Source of the DNA: Rhizobiaceae bacterium
Lineage (GTDB): Bacteria > Pseudomonadota > Alphaproteobacteria > Rhizobiales > Rhizobiaceae
NCBI GenBank assembly: GCA_029212415.1
Contig: JARGOF010000009.1
Location: 80,578-144,577, forward strand
DNA: 64,000 nucleotides
Direction of reading: 5' to 3'
This document shows positions 56,148-64,000 of the stretch, piece by piece; the first letter of the stretch is position 1; each line of letters starts with the position of its first letter. A program made the position numbers and the translations under genes. The notes beneath the pieces were generated by a model, which saw only the letters and a program-made list of their open reading frames with translations, had not been told where the DNA came from and made no database searches.

Positions 56148-57146
56148 CTATTTTTCATTGCTGATCGACAGACGCCGTCCAATTGGCAGCAGATGCAGAT
56201 TCCATTTGCGGACGACAGTGCCCCAGATGCCTTGCGGAAATACAAGTGAAAATACGATCGCTGCAGTGCCCAGCCCGATGAGATACCAAACGCCAAAGGC
56301 CGCAAAAAACGTTTCGATTATGAAGAACACGATCGCACCCAGTATGGCGCCTTCAAAGGTTCCGATCCCGCCGACCAGAACCATGAATATCATGTATGCT
56401 GACCATTGCACGCCAAAGTAGGTTTTCGGCTGGAAGCTGATATTCGCACCGAGCCAAAGAGCGCCGGCAATTGCGCCTCCAAAGGCTGCAAATACAAAGA
56501 TCAGCCGTTTGGCCTTGAGGACGTTGACACCCAGCGAACCTGCGGCTTCGTCATTGTCCCGAATGGCCTGCAATGCGGTGCCAAACCTGCTTTGCAGCAG
56601 AAAAAACAGAAACCCCAGAACGGCTGTGGTCGACACAAGGGCAAACGTGAACAGGATCACCCGTCTTGTCTCGGGATCGTAAGCGTTCAAGGCGATCAGC
56701 GAGATGCCCGTTTCACCCTGGATCAGCGGATCAAGATTGACGAGCAGATGACAAAGCGATGCCAGCACCCACATGCCGATGGCGAACTCGCCATCCTTGA
56801 GGCGCAGCATGACAATGCTCATCGGCCAGGACAAGGCAGCAACAATGATTGCCGACAGGCCCATGGCTGCAAATACGGGCACGCCGCTGTCTGAAAGCCG
56901 AATTGCGAAATAGGCGCCAAGACCGAAGAACGCCTGTTGGCCCACGGACATGAGACCTGCAAACCCGGCCAGCGCATTCCATGTTGCGGCAAGCAGGACG
57001 TAAACAAACAGGACGACGCCGCGGCTGAGCAGGCTGTCGTTGCCACTTTGCGAAAGAAAGCAGGCAGCAAGAAAAAGCAAGGCAAAGACCCAGACGCTGA
57101 TGCGCGATGCCGTTGTCCAACGTTCAATGCGATATGAAGGGTTCAT
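56148..57146 (-). CDS. livM: Branched-chain-type ABC transporter permease LivM
   Basis: A 332-residue permease with eight to ten spans. The LivM/LivH motif is GLMSVGQQAFFGLGAYFAIR near residue 60, and the coupling region is LQAIRDNDEAAGSLGVNVLK. The ATG at 57146 has GGAAGG ahead; a longer reading lies inside livH. It overlaps the livH stop by four bases and is last in the importer operon. Confidence 0.87.
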   Translation of the reverse strand: MNPSYRIERWTTASRISVWVFALLFLAACFLSQSGNDSLLSRGVVLFVYVLLAATWNALAGFAGLMSVGQQAFFGLGAYFAIRLSDSGVPVFAAMGLSAIIVAALSWPMSIVMLRLKDGEFAIGMWVLASLCHLLVNLDPLIQGETGISLIALNAYDPETRRVILFTFALVSTTAVLGFLFFLLQSRFGTALQAIRDNDEAAGSLGVNVLKAKRLIFVFAAFGGAIAGALWLGANISFQPKTYFGVQWSAYMIFMVLVGGIGTFEGAILGAIVFFIIETFFAAFGVWYLIGLGTAAIVFSLVFPQGIWGTVVRKWNLHLLPIGRRLSISNEK

Positions 57147-58039
57147 TGTGTAGCCTTCCGATTTAGTCTGAGTACACTCCGCCAGTTCATATCGCCACGC
57201 AGCAGCCGTATGAAGAGCACTGCAAAGAACACCAGGTTCCCGCCGATCAGAAAGCCCTGAGGCGCAATCTGTGCGCCCAGCGTTTGGGCCAGCCCGAGAA
57301 TGATACCGCCGATAAGCGTTCCCCAAATTGTCGCCGTTCCGCCGATGACAGTGGCCTGAAATGCAAACAGCAGGAGTGCGCCGCCGGCATAGGGGCTAAA
57401 GCTCGAGCGCATGCCCAGCGCCGCGCCCGCAATGCCGATGGTGATGAATGCAATTGCTGATGAAATCATGCGAATACGGCGGGCATCGAGCCCGATCAGG
57501 CCAGCGGTGTCGCTGTCTTGCGCTGTGGCTCTGATTGCGCGTCCTACGGGGGTGAAGGTCAGCAGGAGTTGCAGTCCACCCAGGACGAAGACCGCGGTCA
57601 GGAAGGTGTAAACGGAGATCTTTCCGACATAGAGACCGCCGCCAAGATCCCATGAATCCCATGACAGATCGCCGATGAAATTTGCCAGGGATTGGGTGTT
57701 GGCGCCAAATTGCTGGAACAGCAGATTGTCGATTACCACAGACATGCCGAATGTTGCCAGAACCGCCAGCAATGGCCCGCCGCGGCTGGAGGGTTCGAAA
57801 ATGCCGCGTTCGACGATCACGCCGATCACAGCCATGGCCGGCAATACGAGCAACAGGCCAACAAATGGCGACATGCCCGTCATCTGTGAGAACAGCAGCA
57901 ACATATAGGCAGCGACCACTGCCAGGGCGCCATGTGCCAGGTTGATAATCCCCATCACCGAGTAGAGAAACGCCAGCCCGGCGGCGAGTATGGCGTAATA
58001 ACCACCCAGTAAAACACCCTGAACAAGAAGCCCCATCAT
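57143..58039 (-). CDS. livH: Branched-chain-type ABC transporter permease LivH
   Basis: A 298-residue permease. The opening LVQGVLLGGYYAILAAGLAF and MGIINLAHGALAVVAAYM are characteristic of LivH, and the coupling loop is IRATAQDSDTAGLIGLDARR. It overlaps livF by four bases (ATGA). It forms the channel with LivM. Confidence 0.88.
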   Translation of the reverse strand: MMGLLVQGVLLGGYYAILAAGLAFLYSVMGIINLAHGALAVVAAYMLLLFSQMTGMSPFVGLLLVLPAMAVIGVIVERGIFEPSSRGGPLLAVLATFGMSVVIDNLLFQQFGANTQSLANFIGDLSWDSWDLGGGLYVGKISVYTFLTAVFVLGGLQLLLTFTPVGRAIRATAQDSDTAGLIGLDARRIRMISSAIAFITIGIAGAALGMRSSFSPYAGGALLLFAFQATVIGGTATIWGTLIGGIILGLAQTLGAQIAPQGFLIGGNLVFFAVLFIRLLRGDMNWRSVLRLNRKATQ

Positions 58040-58764
58040 GGTTGCACCTTTTCCTTTCTGGATGTTTTCAATCCGAAATAGGCTTCGACGATCTGTTCGC
58101 GGGTCAGCTCGGCGGTCGGACCCTGCAGAACCACCTGACCCTCCAGCATACAGATGATCCGGTCGGAAACCTTCAGGACGCGGCCCAGATCCTGTTCAAC
58201 CAGAACAACCGTTGTCGCTGTCGCGCGCAGCTTGGGGAGAATTGAATAGACGCGGTCGACAATTGCCGGCGAAAGGCCGAGCGACACTTCGTCCAGCAGA
58301 ATAATTTCGGGATTTGCGACCAATGCGCGACCAATGGCCGTGGCCTGTTGCTCGCCGCCGGACAGGGTTTCGGCCTTGGCGTGGCGTCGCTTCACGAGGT
58401 TTTCAAAAACCTCAAAGATACTGTCGATGCTCCAGTTTCCACTGCGCCCGATTTGTGCGCTGACGGCAAGATTTTCCTGCACAGTCATCTTGGGAAACAA
58501 ACGGCGCCCCTCGGGGACGAGGCTTAAGCCGCGCTTGACCCGTTGGTGCGCGGGAAGCGCCCCGATATCCTGTCCATTGAAGTGGATGCTGCCCTTGCTC
58601 GCCCGGTGGCTGCCTGCAATGGCACGCATCAAGGTGGTTTTCCCCGCCCCATTGGCGCCAACAATGGCCAGGACTTCGCCGGCATTCACATCAAGATCAA
58701 CACCGCGAACCGCCTTGAGCAGACCGTGGCATACTTCCAGATTTCTGATCTCCAGCTGTGTCAT
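58036..58764 (-). CDS. livF: Branched-chain-type ABC transporter ATPase LivF
   Basis: A 242-residue ATPase: Walker A IVGANGAGKTTLMRAI, signature LSGGEQQATAIGRAL (with an unusual A-T after QQ), Walker B IILLDEVSLGLSP where LivF usually has DEPSLGL. Length and the short C-terminus fit LivF. It overlaps livG by four bases. Confidence 0.87.
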   Translation of the reverse strand: MTQLEIRNLEVCHGLLKAVRGVDLDVNAGEVLAIVGANGAGKTTLMRAIAGSHRASKGSIHFNGQDIGALPAHQRVKRGLSLVPEGRRLFPKMTVQENLAVSAQIGRSGNWSIDSIFEVFENLVKRRHAKAETLSGGEQQATAIGRALVANPEIILLDEVSLGLSPAIVDRVYSILPKLRATATTVVLVEQDLGRVLKVSDRIICMLEGQVVLQGPTAELTREQIVEAYFGLKTSRKEKVQP

Positions 58765-59522
58765 TCTACGCCGTGTCCCATATAGGCTTCAACAACGGCT
58801 GCATCGGACATGACAGCGTCAGGTATTCCGTCTGCAATGATTTTTCCTGCATCCATGCAAATCAAACGCTCCGCCACCTGCAACAGCACGTGAACGATAT
58901 GTTCAATCCAGATGATTGATGTGCCACGGGCGCGAATGTTCCTGATAATGTCGACCAGTGCATCAGCCTCGGCATCCGTCAGTCCACCCCCGACCTCGTC
59001 CAGCAGGATCACTTTGGGTTTTGTTGCCACTGCGCGCGCAACTTCGAGGCGTTTTCGGTCGAGAAGGCCAAGGGTTTCCGCCCGGCGATTGGCCAGATGA
59101 AGCATATCGCAAAGCCTCAGGGCATCCACTGTGCGATCATAGGCCTCATCGTTGGAGATATTTTCTCCGAATGATGCGCCTATGTAGACGTTTTCAAATG
59201 TCGAAAGTCCGCTGAAGGGCTTTGGCACCTGATGGGTGCGCACCAATCCGGCCCGGCACATGCCTGGCGCGTCGGTTGCCGTCACTTCCTGTCCGTCAAA
59301 CCAGATCGTGCCGAAGGTCGGCTTGTAGGCGCCGGACAGGCAGGCAAGGAGAGTGGACTTTCCAGCGCCGTTCGGTCCGACTATGCCGATTGCTTCTCCG
59401 GCAGCAACGTCCAGGTTGACCTCGCTCAAGGCGGCCAGAGCGCCAAACGACTTGCCCAGATCATGTGCTGTCAGAATAGGGGCGGTGGTGTCTCCACCGC
59501 CCCCAATGTTCCTATCAACCAT
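58761..59522 (-). CDS. livG: Branched-chain-type ABC transporter ATPase LivG
   Basis: A 253-residue ATPase: Walker A IVGPNGAGKSTLLACL, the LivG-type insertion RAGLVRTHQVPKPFSGLSTF, Walker B VILLDEVGGGLTDAE. The signature loop before Walker B is replaced by LLDRKRLEVARAVATKP, the usual LivG form lacking LSGGQ. Its start lies eight bases inside the binding-protein gene. Confidence 0.87.
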   Translation of the reverse strand: MVDRNIGGGGDTTAPILTAHDLGKSFGALAALSEVNLDVAAGEAIGIVGPNGAGKSTLLACLSGAYKPTFGTIWFDGQEVTATDAPGMCRAGLVRTHQVPKPFSGLSTFENVYIGASFGENISNDEAYDRTVDALRLCDMLHLANRRAETLGLLDRKRLEVARAVATKPKVILLDEVGGGLTDAEADALVDIIRNIRARGTSIIWIEHIVHVLLQVAERLICMDAGKIIADGIPDAVMSDAAVVEAYMGHGVE

Positions 59523-60834
59523 CGTAAGGGATCAACTTTGCCTGAACCGGTACATTGGGATCCGTCGTGTTTTCCGTCACGACATAGTCCAGAGGATAGT
59601 CGCCGCCTGAGGCTTCAACCCATTGTGTTCCGAAAATCGGACCATGGGCAACGTTTGGCACAGGTCCGCTGGAAAAATCGACGACCCCACCGATCGTGTC
59701 GGTCTTCAGACCGGCAATGGCAGCGGCCACACCGTCGCGATCCTTCGGATTGCCACTGGCTTCAAGTGCGGCAATGCCCACCTCGATCAATGACATGCTT
59801 GCGCCCAGTTGCTGAATCCACTGACGTCCTTCAGTTGTTTCGTAATCGGCAGCGAATTGATCAGCAGAAACACCGGTCAAGGGTGACGTGTAGGGCATGG
59901 CCCGGTGCCAATAGGCGGCGCTTGCCAGCTTGGGACCGAGAGACCCCATCGCTTCGATATCCGATGGGAACAGTCCCATTTTGGCGACCTGTGCAATCTT
60001 GACGGTGCGGGTGAAGCCCTGTTGGGTTGCCTGACGCCAGAAAGTGATGAAATCCGGTGGCAAGGCGAAGGAATTGAATATTTCACAGCCTTCTTCTTTG
60101 AAGATAGCAATCTGGCTGGAATAGTCCGTTGTGAAGTTCTCATAGGCACCCGGATCAACGACGGTAAATCCGGCGGCTTCGAGCTGCGGCACCATGACAG
60201 CGCGCACGGCATTGCCGTCAGCATCATTGGGGTAGAGAACACCGACCTTCTTGTTGGTTTCGATGAGATTCCATTGAGCCGTATAGGCTTTGACGAATTC
60301 ACCAACGCCAAATCCGAAGTGATAGCTGTATTTGAAGGGTGAAGGCTCATTGGGCTTTGCGCCACGGCCAAAATACCAGGCTTCCCAGGGCATCACGGTC
60401 GATATGCAGGGCACACCAGCCGCTTCGCAGGCGTCGGCAACCGGGTTGATGGTTTCCGGCGTACTGGACGCCAGGATCATGTCGACATTGTCGTCATTGA
60501 TCAGACTATTGGCCAATTGTGCGGCACGCGAAGGGTCAGACTGGGTGTCGCGATCCAGAATTTCGACCGCATAGGTTTTTCCACCGATACTCAAACCATC
60601 AGCAAGCGCTTTGCGTGCCTGCGCCAAGACATAGGCGTCACCTTCACCAAAACCGGCCAGCGGGCCGGAACGTGGCGATATGAAACCAATCTTCAGCGTT
60701 TCACTGGATTGTGCATTTGCAGCGCGCATACCAAATGCCGTGAAAGCGCCAACCGTTGCAGCGCCCTGCAGGAACTGACGCCGTGGCAGTCTGATATTCG
60801 ATACCGTATTCCTGTATTTTTCAGTGGAATTCAT
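59515..60834 (-). CDS. Branched-chain-type ABC transporter periplasmic binding protein, Tat-exported
   Basis: A 439-residue type 1 binding protein. A twin-arginine signal (LPRRQFLQGAATVGAFTAFG) precedes IGFISPRSGPLAGFGEGDAY, the family opening. Tat export is common for this family in alphaproteobacteria. The chosen ATG has GGGAGAG ahead. The ligand is unknown; the downstream carboxylase and CoA ligase suggest a ketone, keto acid or related small acid rather than a branched-chain amino acid. Confidence 0.87.
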   Translation of the reverse strand: MNSTEKYRNTVSNIRLPRRQFLQGAATVGAFTAFGMRAANAQSSETLKIGFISPRSGPLAGFGEGDAYVLAQARKALADGLSIGGKTYAVEILDRDTQSDPSRAAQLANSLINDDNVDMILASSTPETINPVADACEAAGVPCISTVMPWEAWYFGRGAKPNEPSPFKYSYHFGFGVGEFVKAYTAQWNLIETNKKVGVLYPNDADGNAVRAVMVPQLEAAGFTVVDPGAYENFTTDYSSQIAIFKEEGCEIFNSFALPPDFITFWRQATQQGFTRTVKIAQVAKMGLFPSDIEAMGSLGPKLASAAYWHRAMPYTSPLTGVSADQFAADYETTEGRQWIQQLGASMSLIEVGIAALEASGNPKDRDGVAAAIAGLKTDTIGGVVDFSSGPVPNVAHGPIFGTQWVEASGGDYPLDYVVTENTTDPNVPVQAKLIPYDG

Positions 60835-61093
60835 GATTCTCTCCCAAATGAATTGACCTTTTGAACGGTCGGTCGAACCAGGGAAGGGATCGCTCATCTG
60901 TTAAACCAGCGATAGACGCGGCTTGATGATCTGGCCCAGCCAATGGTCCGGCAAACCGGTGTTGGTACATGAAATTAGCGAAATCCTCCTCCGACCAATT
61001 CTCATCGCGCAATATGTTCTAACTGATACGCGCACCATCAGCACCACACAAAATAGATTTTTTGTCTCCATTCGTAAGCCGCGAAGTGTAGCG

Positions 61094-61110
61094 ATTTCAC
61101 TGAGTGAAAT
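61094..61110. promoter_or_regulatory. Palindromic operator candidate for IclR
   Basis: ATTTCACT-G-AGTGAAAT is a perfect palindrome with 8-bp arms, 260 bp upstream of the importer binding-protein gene. The same half-sites recur as GTGAAAT...ATTTCAC at 63393-63413 before the SDR operon. A shared regulator, most simply the local IclR protein, is inferred. Confidence 0.6.
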
Positions 61111-61238
61111 GCCAAATCGGGCCGTTTGGCCTTCTGCAAACAGTGCCTGCCTGTCGTTGATTCAGGGCGTTGAGACACCGCCGGAACCCACACGATTGTT
61201 TTCTGATCAGCGATTCAATTGCAGATTACAGCAGGAAG

Positions 61239-61273
61239 AGCTTCGCCAGACACGGATCTGGTCCGGCGAAGCT
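61239..61273 (-). terminator. Terminator hairpin after the Tm-1-like gene
   Basis: AGCTTCGCCAGAC and GTCCGGCGAAGCT pair over 13 positions with one mismatch around a 9-nt loop, starting 14 bases past the stop codon on the minus strand. The T-run is weak. Confidence 0.7.
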
Positions 61274-61286
61274 ATTGAATTTGCAT

Positions 61287-62492
61287 TCAATGAATTGCAG
61301 CGCGAACCGCTGCGACCATGGCGTCGGCAAATGCCGCGTCATTGATATGGGCATCAACGGCCGTCACGGTCACATTGTCAGGCATGACGGCTTTGCATTT
61401 CTCGGCAAATTTTGGCGGAAGGCTGGGCTCATAAAGATTGCCTTCCGGACTGTCGTGGCTGGAAAATCCTTGCAGCGGGACAAACAGGGAGATCGGCTTG
61501 TCCGTTTCTTTCATCAGACCGGCCAAATGTTCTGCCAGAAGGTCGAGGTCGGCTTCGGTTGTACGAACGGCGGTCAATGCAAGGTTGTGGATATGATAGC
61601 GTCGCCCTTCGAATGGCGCATCGCCTGTGGCCAATTCGGACGGCATGATAAAGAAATCCACGTTTCCAGGCGCAAATATCGTCGGAATTCCCCGCTTCAG
61701 ACCCGTGGTCCCGCGTTCGGGGCCGACCGCACAGATGCCATTGTGCAGAAAGTCATTGATCTCGACCAGAGACATGTCGACGATTGCCGCAACATCGCGT
61801 TCTGCTGCAAGGGCTTCCAGCGTCCGTCCGCCGTTGCCGGTGGTGTGGAAAACCATCACTTCACAGCCGTCTGCTTCCAGCGCTTCACGGACCGAACGGG
61901 AGGCGTTTTCAGTCGTTCCCAAAGTGCCCATCAGAATCAGCGGTTTGTCGCTTTTACCTGCGGGTTTGTAATGTTTGGCCATGCCTGCCACGCCGTAAGC
62001 GCCGTTGCGGAAAACCTCGCGGGAGATGCTGTTCAATCCCGAAATGTCACAAACGGAATTCATCATGGTGATGTCTTTCACACCAACAAAACCGGCTGTC
62101 ATGCCTGAGGCCAGCGTTGAAATCATGATTTTTGGAATACCATAGGGCAGTGCTTGCATGACCTGTGTACTCAGCGTGGTTCCCATGGAGCCGCCAACCG
62201 AAAGCACACCCTGCAGACCGAATTTTTCATGGGCCTCGAGCGCAAGTTTGACCGATCCCTGGATCATCACCCCCTGAATTTTGCCTTCGTGGCCGATCGC
62301 CCGGATTTCTTCCAGTGTCGTTCCTGCTGCAGCAGCAACATCCTCGGGTGAAATTTCGGCGCCGCCAATCGTCTTGCGGACGCTGGGATCCAGATGAATA
62401 ACATTGCAGCCGGCATCCTCGAGGCATGCACGCAGAAACGCCGCCTCTTCCTGTTTTGTATCCTGCGTAACGATCAGTAGAATATTTGTCAT
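61287..62492 (-). CDS. Tm-1-like ATP-binding domain protein (UPF0261)
   Basis: A 401-residue protein of the UPF0261/Tm-1 N-terminal family. Glycine-rich nucleotide-binding segments are seen in GVLSVGGSMGTTLSTQVMQA, MISTLASGMTAGFVGVKDIT and MVFHTTGNGGRTLEALAAER. Bacterial members often sit beside a phosphoenolpyruvate-hydrolase-like TIM barrel; that partner is absent here and an SDR precedes it instead. The biochemical role of the family is poorly known. In this setting it may be an ATP-dependent catabolic enzyme of the same pathway as the importer. Confidence 0.83.
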   Translation of the reverse strand: MTNILLIVTQDTKQEEAAFLRACLEDAGCNVIHLDPSVRKTIGGAEISPEDVAAAAGTTLEEIRAIGHEGKIQGVMIQGSVKLALEAHEKFGLQGVLSVGGSMGTTLSTQVMQALPYGIPKIMISTLASGMTAGFVGVKDITMMNSVCDISGLNSISREVFRNGAYGVAGMAKHYKPAGKSDKPLILMGTLGTTENASRSVREALEADGCEVMVFHTTGNGGRTLEALAAERDVAAIVDMSLVEINDFLHNGICAVGPERGTTGLKRGIPTIFAPGNVDFFIMPSELATGDAPFEGRRYHIHNLALTAVRTTEADLDLLAEHLAGLMKETDKPISLFVPLQGFSSHDSPEGNLYEPSLPPKFAEKCKAVMPDNVTVTAVDAHINDAAFADAMVAAVRAAIH

Positions 62493-62519
62493 GGTTCTCT
62501 TCCCTTTTGGTGATCGACT

Positions 62520-63269
62520 TTAGTGTGCGGTCTGTCCTCCGTCGACCACAACCACCGAGCCATTGGTAAAACTTGCGGCATCCGAACACAGATGCAGAAC
62601 GGTTCCGGCAATCTCTTCAGGTTGCGCGGCGCGGCCGATTACATTGTGCGCATACATTGCTTTGGTAAATTCAGGATCCGCCAGCCAGCGGCCGGTCATC
62701 GGCGTATTGACCAGACCGGGGGCGATGGCGTTTACGCGTATACCCCGTTGGGCATATTCGACAGCAGCTGCGCGGCTTAAACCCACGACGGCATGTTTGG
62801 CGGCGACATAGGATGACATGTTCGGATCGGCGATAACCCCGGCGACCGATGCCGTGTTGACAATGGCACCGCCGCCGGACGTCAGAAAATGCCGAATCTG
62901 TGCCTGCATCGCATTGAAAACGCCTTTGACATCAACGTCGATGATCCGATCAAATGCGCTTGCCTCTACCTCGTGAAAGGCAACGGGGTCGGGCAATATT
63001 CCCGCGTTGTTGAAAGCTGCGTGCAAACCGCCATAGGCCTCGACAGCCGCTCCGATCAACGCGGAGGTTTGTTGTGCATCTGCCACGTTGCATTGGATGA
63101 ATTGAGCCCGGCCACCCGCCGATACAATTGCCGCGACCGTCTCATTGGCCTTGGCATCAATGTCGCCGATTGTGACGCAGGCTCCGGCGCGGGCAAAAGC
63201 GATGGCTGTGGCGCGGCCTATGCCGGTTGATCCACCGGTAATCACGACTGACTTGCCTTCGAATGTCAT
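62520..63269 (-). CDS. Short-chain dehydrogenase/reductase (SDR)
   Basis: A 249-residue classical SDR: cofactor motif TGGSTGIGRATA (about residues 11-22), structural NNAG, catalytic Ser in IVNTASVAGV, and YVAAKHAVV with Tyr and Lys. An acidic residue after beta-2 (GDIDAKAN) favours NAD+. It has a GGGAGG ribosome-binding site and precedes the Tm-1-like gene by 27 bases. It may oxidise a secondary alcohol to the ketone or keto acid handled by the carboxylase and ligase downstream. Substrate inferred only from context. Confidence 0.88.
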   Translation of the reverse strand: MTFEGKSVVITGGSTGIGRATAIAFARAGACVTIGDIDAKANETVAAIVSAGGRAQFIQCNVADAQQTSALIGAAVEAYGGLHAAFNNAGILPDPVAFHEVEASAFDRIIDVDVKGVFNAMQAQIRHFLTSGGGAIVNTASVAGVIADPNMSSYVAAKHAVVGLSRAAAVEYAQRGIRVNAIAPGLVNTPMTGRWLADPEFTKAMYAHNVIGRAAQPEEIAGTVLHLCSDAASFTNGSVVVVDGGQTAH

Positions 63270-63570
63270 GGATTGGTCCTCCCTGGCGCCATTATGGCTT
63301 TCCTGGATGCACTTCACGGGGTTCGAACCATCCCCGGATATCCTCATCCTCCATCTGTTTACTTATGGGCAGCTTACCGGCAACGGGGAAGGGTGAAATT
63401 TGCCTGATTTCACAGGGTGAACCTCACAAATCCGCCGCACAAAGAGCAGAATTGTTGTCAGCAGGACGAGGGGCTTCAAGTTTGACGTGGTCCGATGACA
63501 CGAGCGCTACAGCGCCGAAAATCCGGCTTTGCGCCTGAAATGACGCAATCTCGCCATTGCAAGACAGGCA
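63270..63570. other. Intergenic region upstream of the SDR operon
   Basis: No gene is visible in these 300 bases. GTGAAAT (63393-63399) and ATTTCAC (63407-63413) form a 7-bp inverted repeat with a 7-bp spacer, matching the half-sites at 61094-61110. It lies about 130 bp upstream of the SDR start, so it is a likely operator. Confidence 0.5.
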
Positions 63571-64000
63571 CTAAGGGCGTGACTTGATATTCTCTGCAGG
63601 AGCCATCGGGTCAGGGGATGGCCCGGCGTCAGGCCGGTAGTTCGGGCTACTGAGGACGGGGCTTTTCTTCGAGACGTTTTCGCGGCTTTCGCGCCAGACG
63701 ACAAAGAGGCCACTGCCGATGATGATGGCCGCACCAATGCCGACCCACTTATCGGGTATGTCGTTGAAAAACATGTAGCCAAAGAACGTAGCCCAGAGGA
63801 TCTGGGAATATTGAATGGGCGCGACGAAAACCGCCGGTGCCCCGCGATAGGCCGCAATGATCGCCAATTGAGCCGCAATCACCAGAAAGCCGATCAGCGC
63901 CATCAGGCCGAGGTCGGAAAGCACGACGGGTTTGTAGACGAAAGGCAATATACAGGCCATGACCAGCAGGCTTGCCAGCATGGGGTAGAAGATCAGCACG
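63571..64000 (-). CDS. DMT-superfamily (EamA) transporter, C-terminal part only
   Basis: At least 143 residues with four or five membrane spans (LASLLVMACILPFVY, LGLMALIGFLVIAAQLAII, YSQILWATFFGYMFFND, WVGIGAAIIIGSGLFVVW). This is the second EamA repeat of a ten-span exporter. A polar, proline-rich tail of about 40 residues closes it. The 5' part lies beyond the right edge; the methionine at the edge is internal. It probably exports a small metabolite. No link to the SDR operon can be shown. Confidence 0.82.
   Translation of the reverse strand, partial: VLIFYPMLASLLVMACILPFVYKPVVLSDLGLMALIGFLVIAAQLAIIAAYRGAPAVFVAPIQYSQILWATFFGYMFFNDIPDKWVGIGAAIIIGSGLFVVWRESRENVSKKSPVLSSPNYRPDAGPSPDPMAPAENIKSRP

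Larger units (their letters stand above)
60835..61286. other. Regulatory gap upstream of the LIV-type importer
   Basis: About 450 bases without a credible gene. It contains a perfect palindrome with 8-bp arms at 61094-61110, an adjacent inverted repeat GCCAAA/TTTGGC (61111-61130), and the terminator of the upstream Tm-1-like gene at 61239-61273. The importer promoter must lie here. Confidence 0.6.

Noticed and set aside
61170-62108. Open frame of 312 codons on the plus strand
   Set aside because: It is antisense to the Tm-1-like gene and crosses its terminator.

Overview
The window reads as a chromosomal stretch of an alphaproteobacterium of the Hyphomicrobiales (Mesorhizobium/Phyllobacteriaceae-like). 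The basis is recognition of gene families: the 4-pyridoxolactonase, pyridoxamine-pyruvate aminotransferase and pyridoxal 4-dehydrogenase triplet is the one known from Mesorhizobium loti. The iol set, the many ABC importers and the dense operons with 1-8 bp overlaps also fit. No tRNA, rRNA, CRISPR array or insertion sequence was found.

Region 1 (1-15326), vitamin B6 catabolism. A GntR regulator faces a plus-strand run: GMC flavoenzyme, gentisate/salicylate-dioxygenase-like cupin, LVIVD beta-propeller, RidA, GST and a 3-hydroxyacyl-CoA-dehydrogenase-like enzyme that resembles FHMPC dehydrogenase. Next come a complete BMP-type ABC importer, 4-pyridoxolactonase, pyridoxamine-pyruvate aminotransferase and pyridoxal 4-dehydrogenase. 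The cupin, GST and RidA suggest a ring-opening branch different from the known decarboxylase plus flavin-oxygenase route. The decarboxylase and oxygenase genes are not in the window.

Region 2 (15626-29462), inositol catabolism. It holds a sugar-type ABC importer, a LacI regulator, two Gfo/Idh/MocA dehydrogenases, an IolE-like protein and an iolD-phyH-iolC-iolB-iolJ-iolG operon. Two near-identical perfect palindromes sit at the two divergent promoter regions and are the likely LacI operators. A PhyH-family oxygenase inside the operon is unusual.

Region 3 (29645-41612), accessory genes. These are a TetR-controlled RND efflux pair with a clear palindromic operator, cytochrome b561, a LysR regulator, a cytochrome P450 followed by a wrecked 2Fe-2S ferredoxin gene, an HpaR-like MarR regulator, a Bcr/CflA MFS pump, an alpha/beta hydrolase and a VOC protein.

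Region 4 (41695-48367). A DUF1194 VWA-like secreted protein lies downstream of a complete oligopeptide/dipeptide-type ABC importer.

Region 5 (48756-64000), all on the minus strand. It holds part of a DMT transporter, an SDR, a Tm-1-like (UPF0261) protein, a branched-chain-amino-acid-type (LIV) ABC importer and an IclR regulator. A three-subunit biotin-dependent carboxylase (BCCP, biotin carboxylase, pyruvate-carboxylase-type carboxyltransferase), a HAD phosphatase and an acetoacetyl-CoA synthetase follow. Together they look like an uncharacterised import, carboxylation and CoA-activation pathway, possibly for a ketone or keto acid. Palindromes with ATTTCAC/GTGAAAT half-sites precede two of its transcription units.
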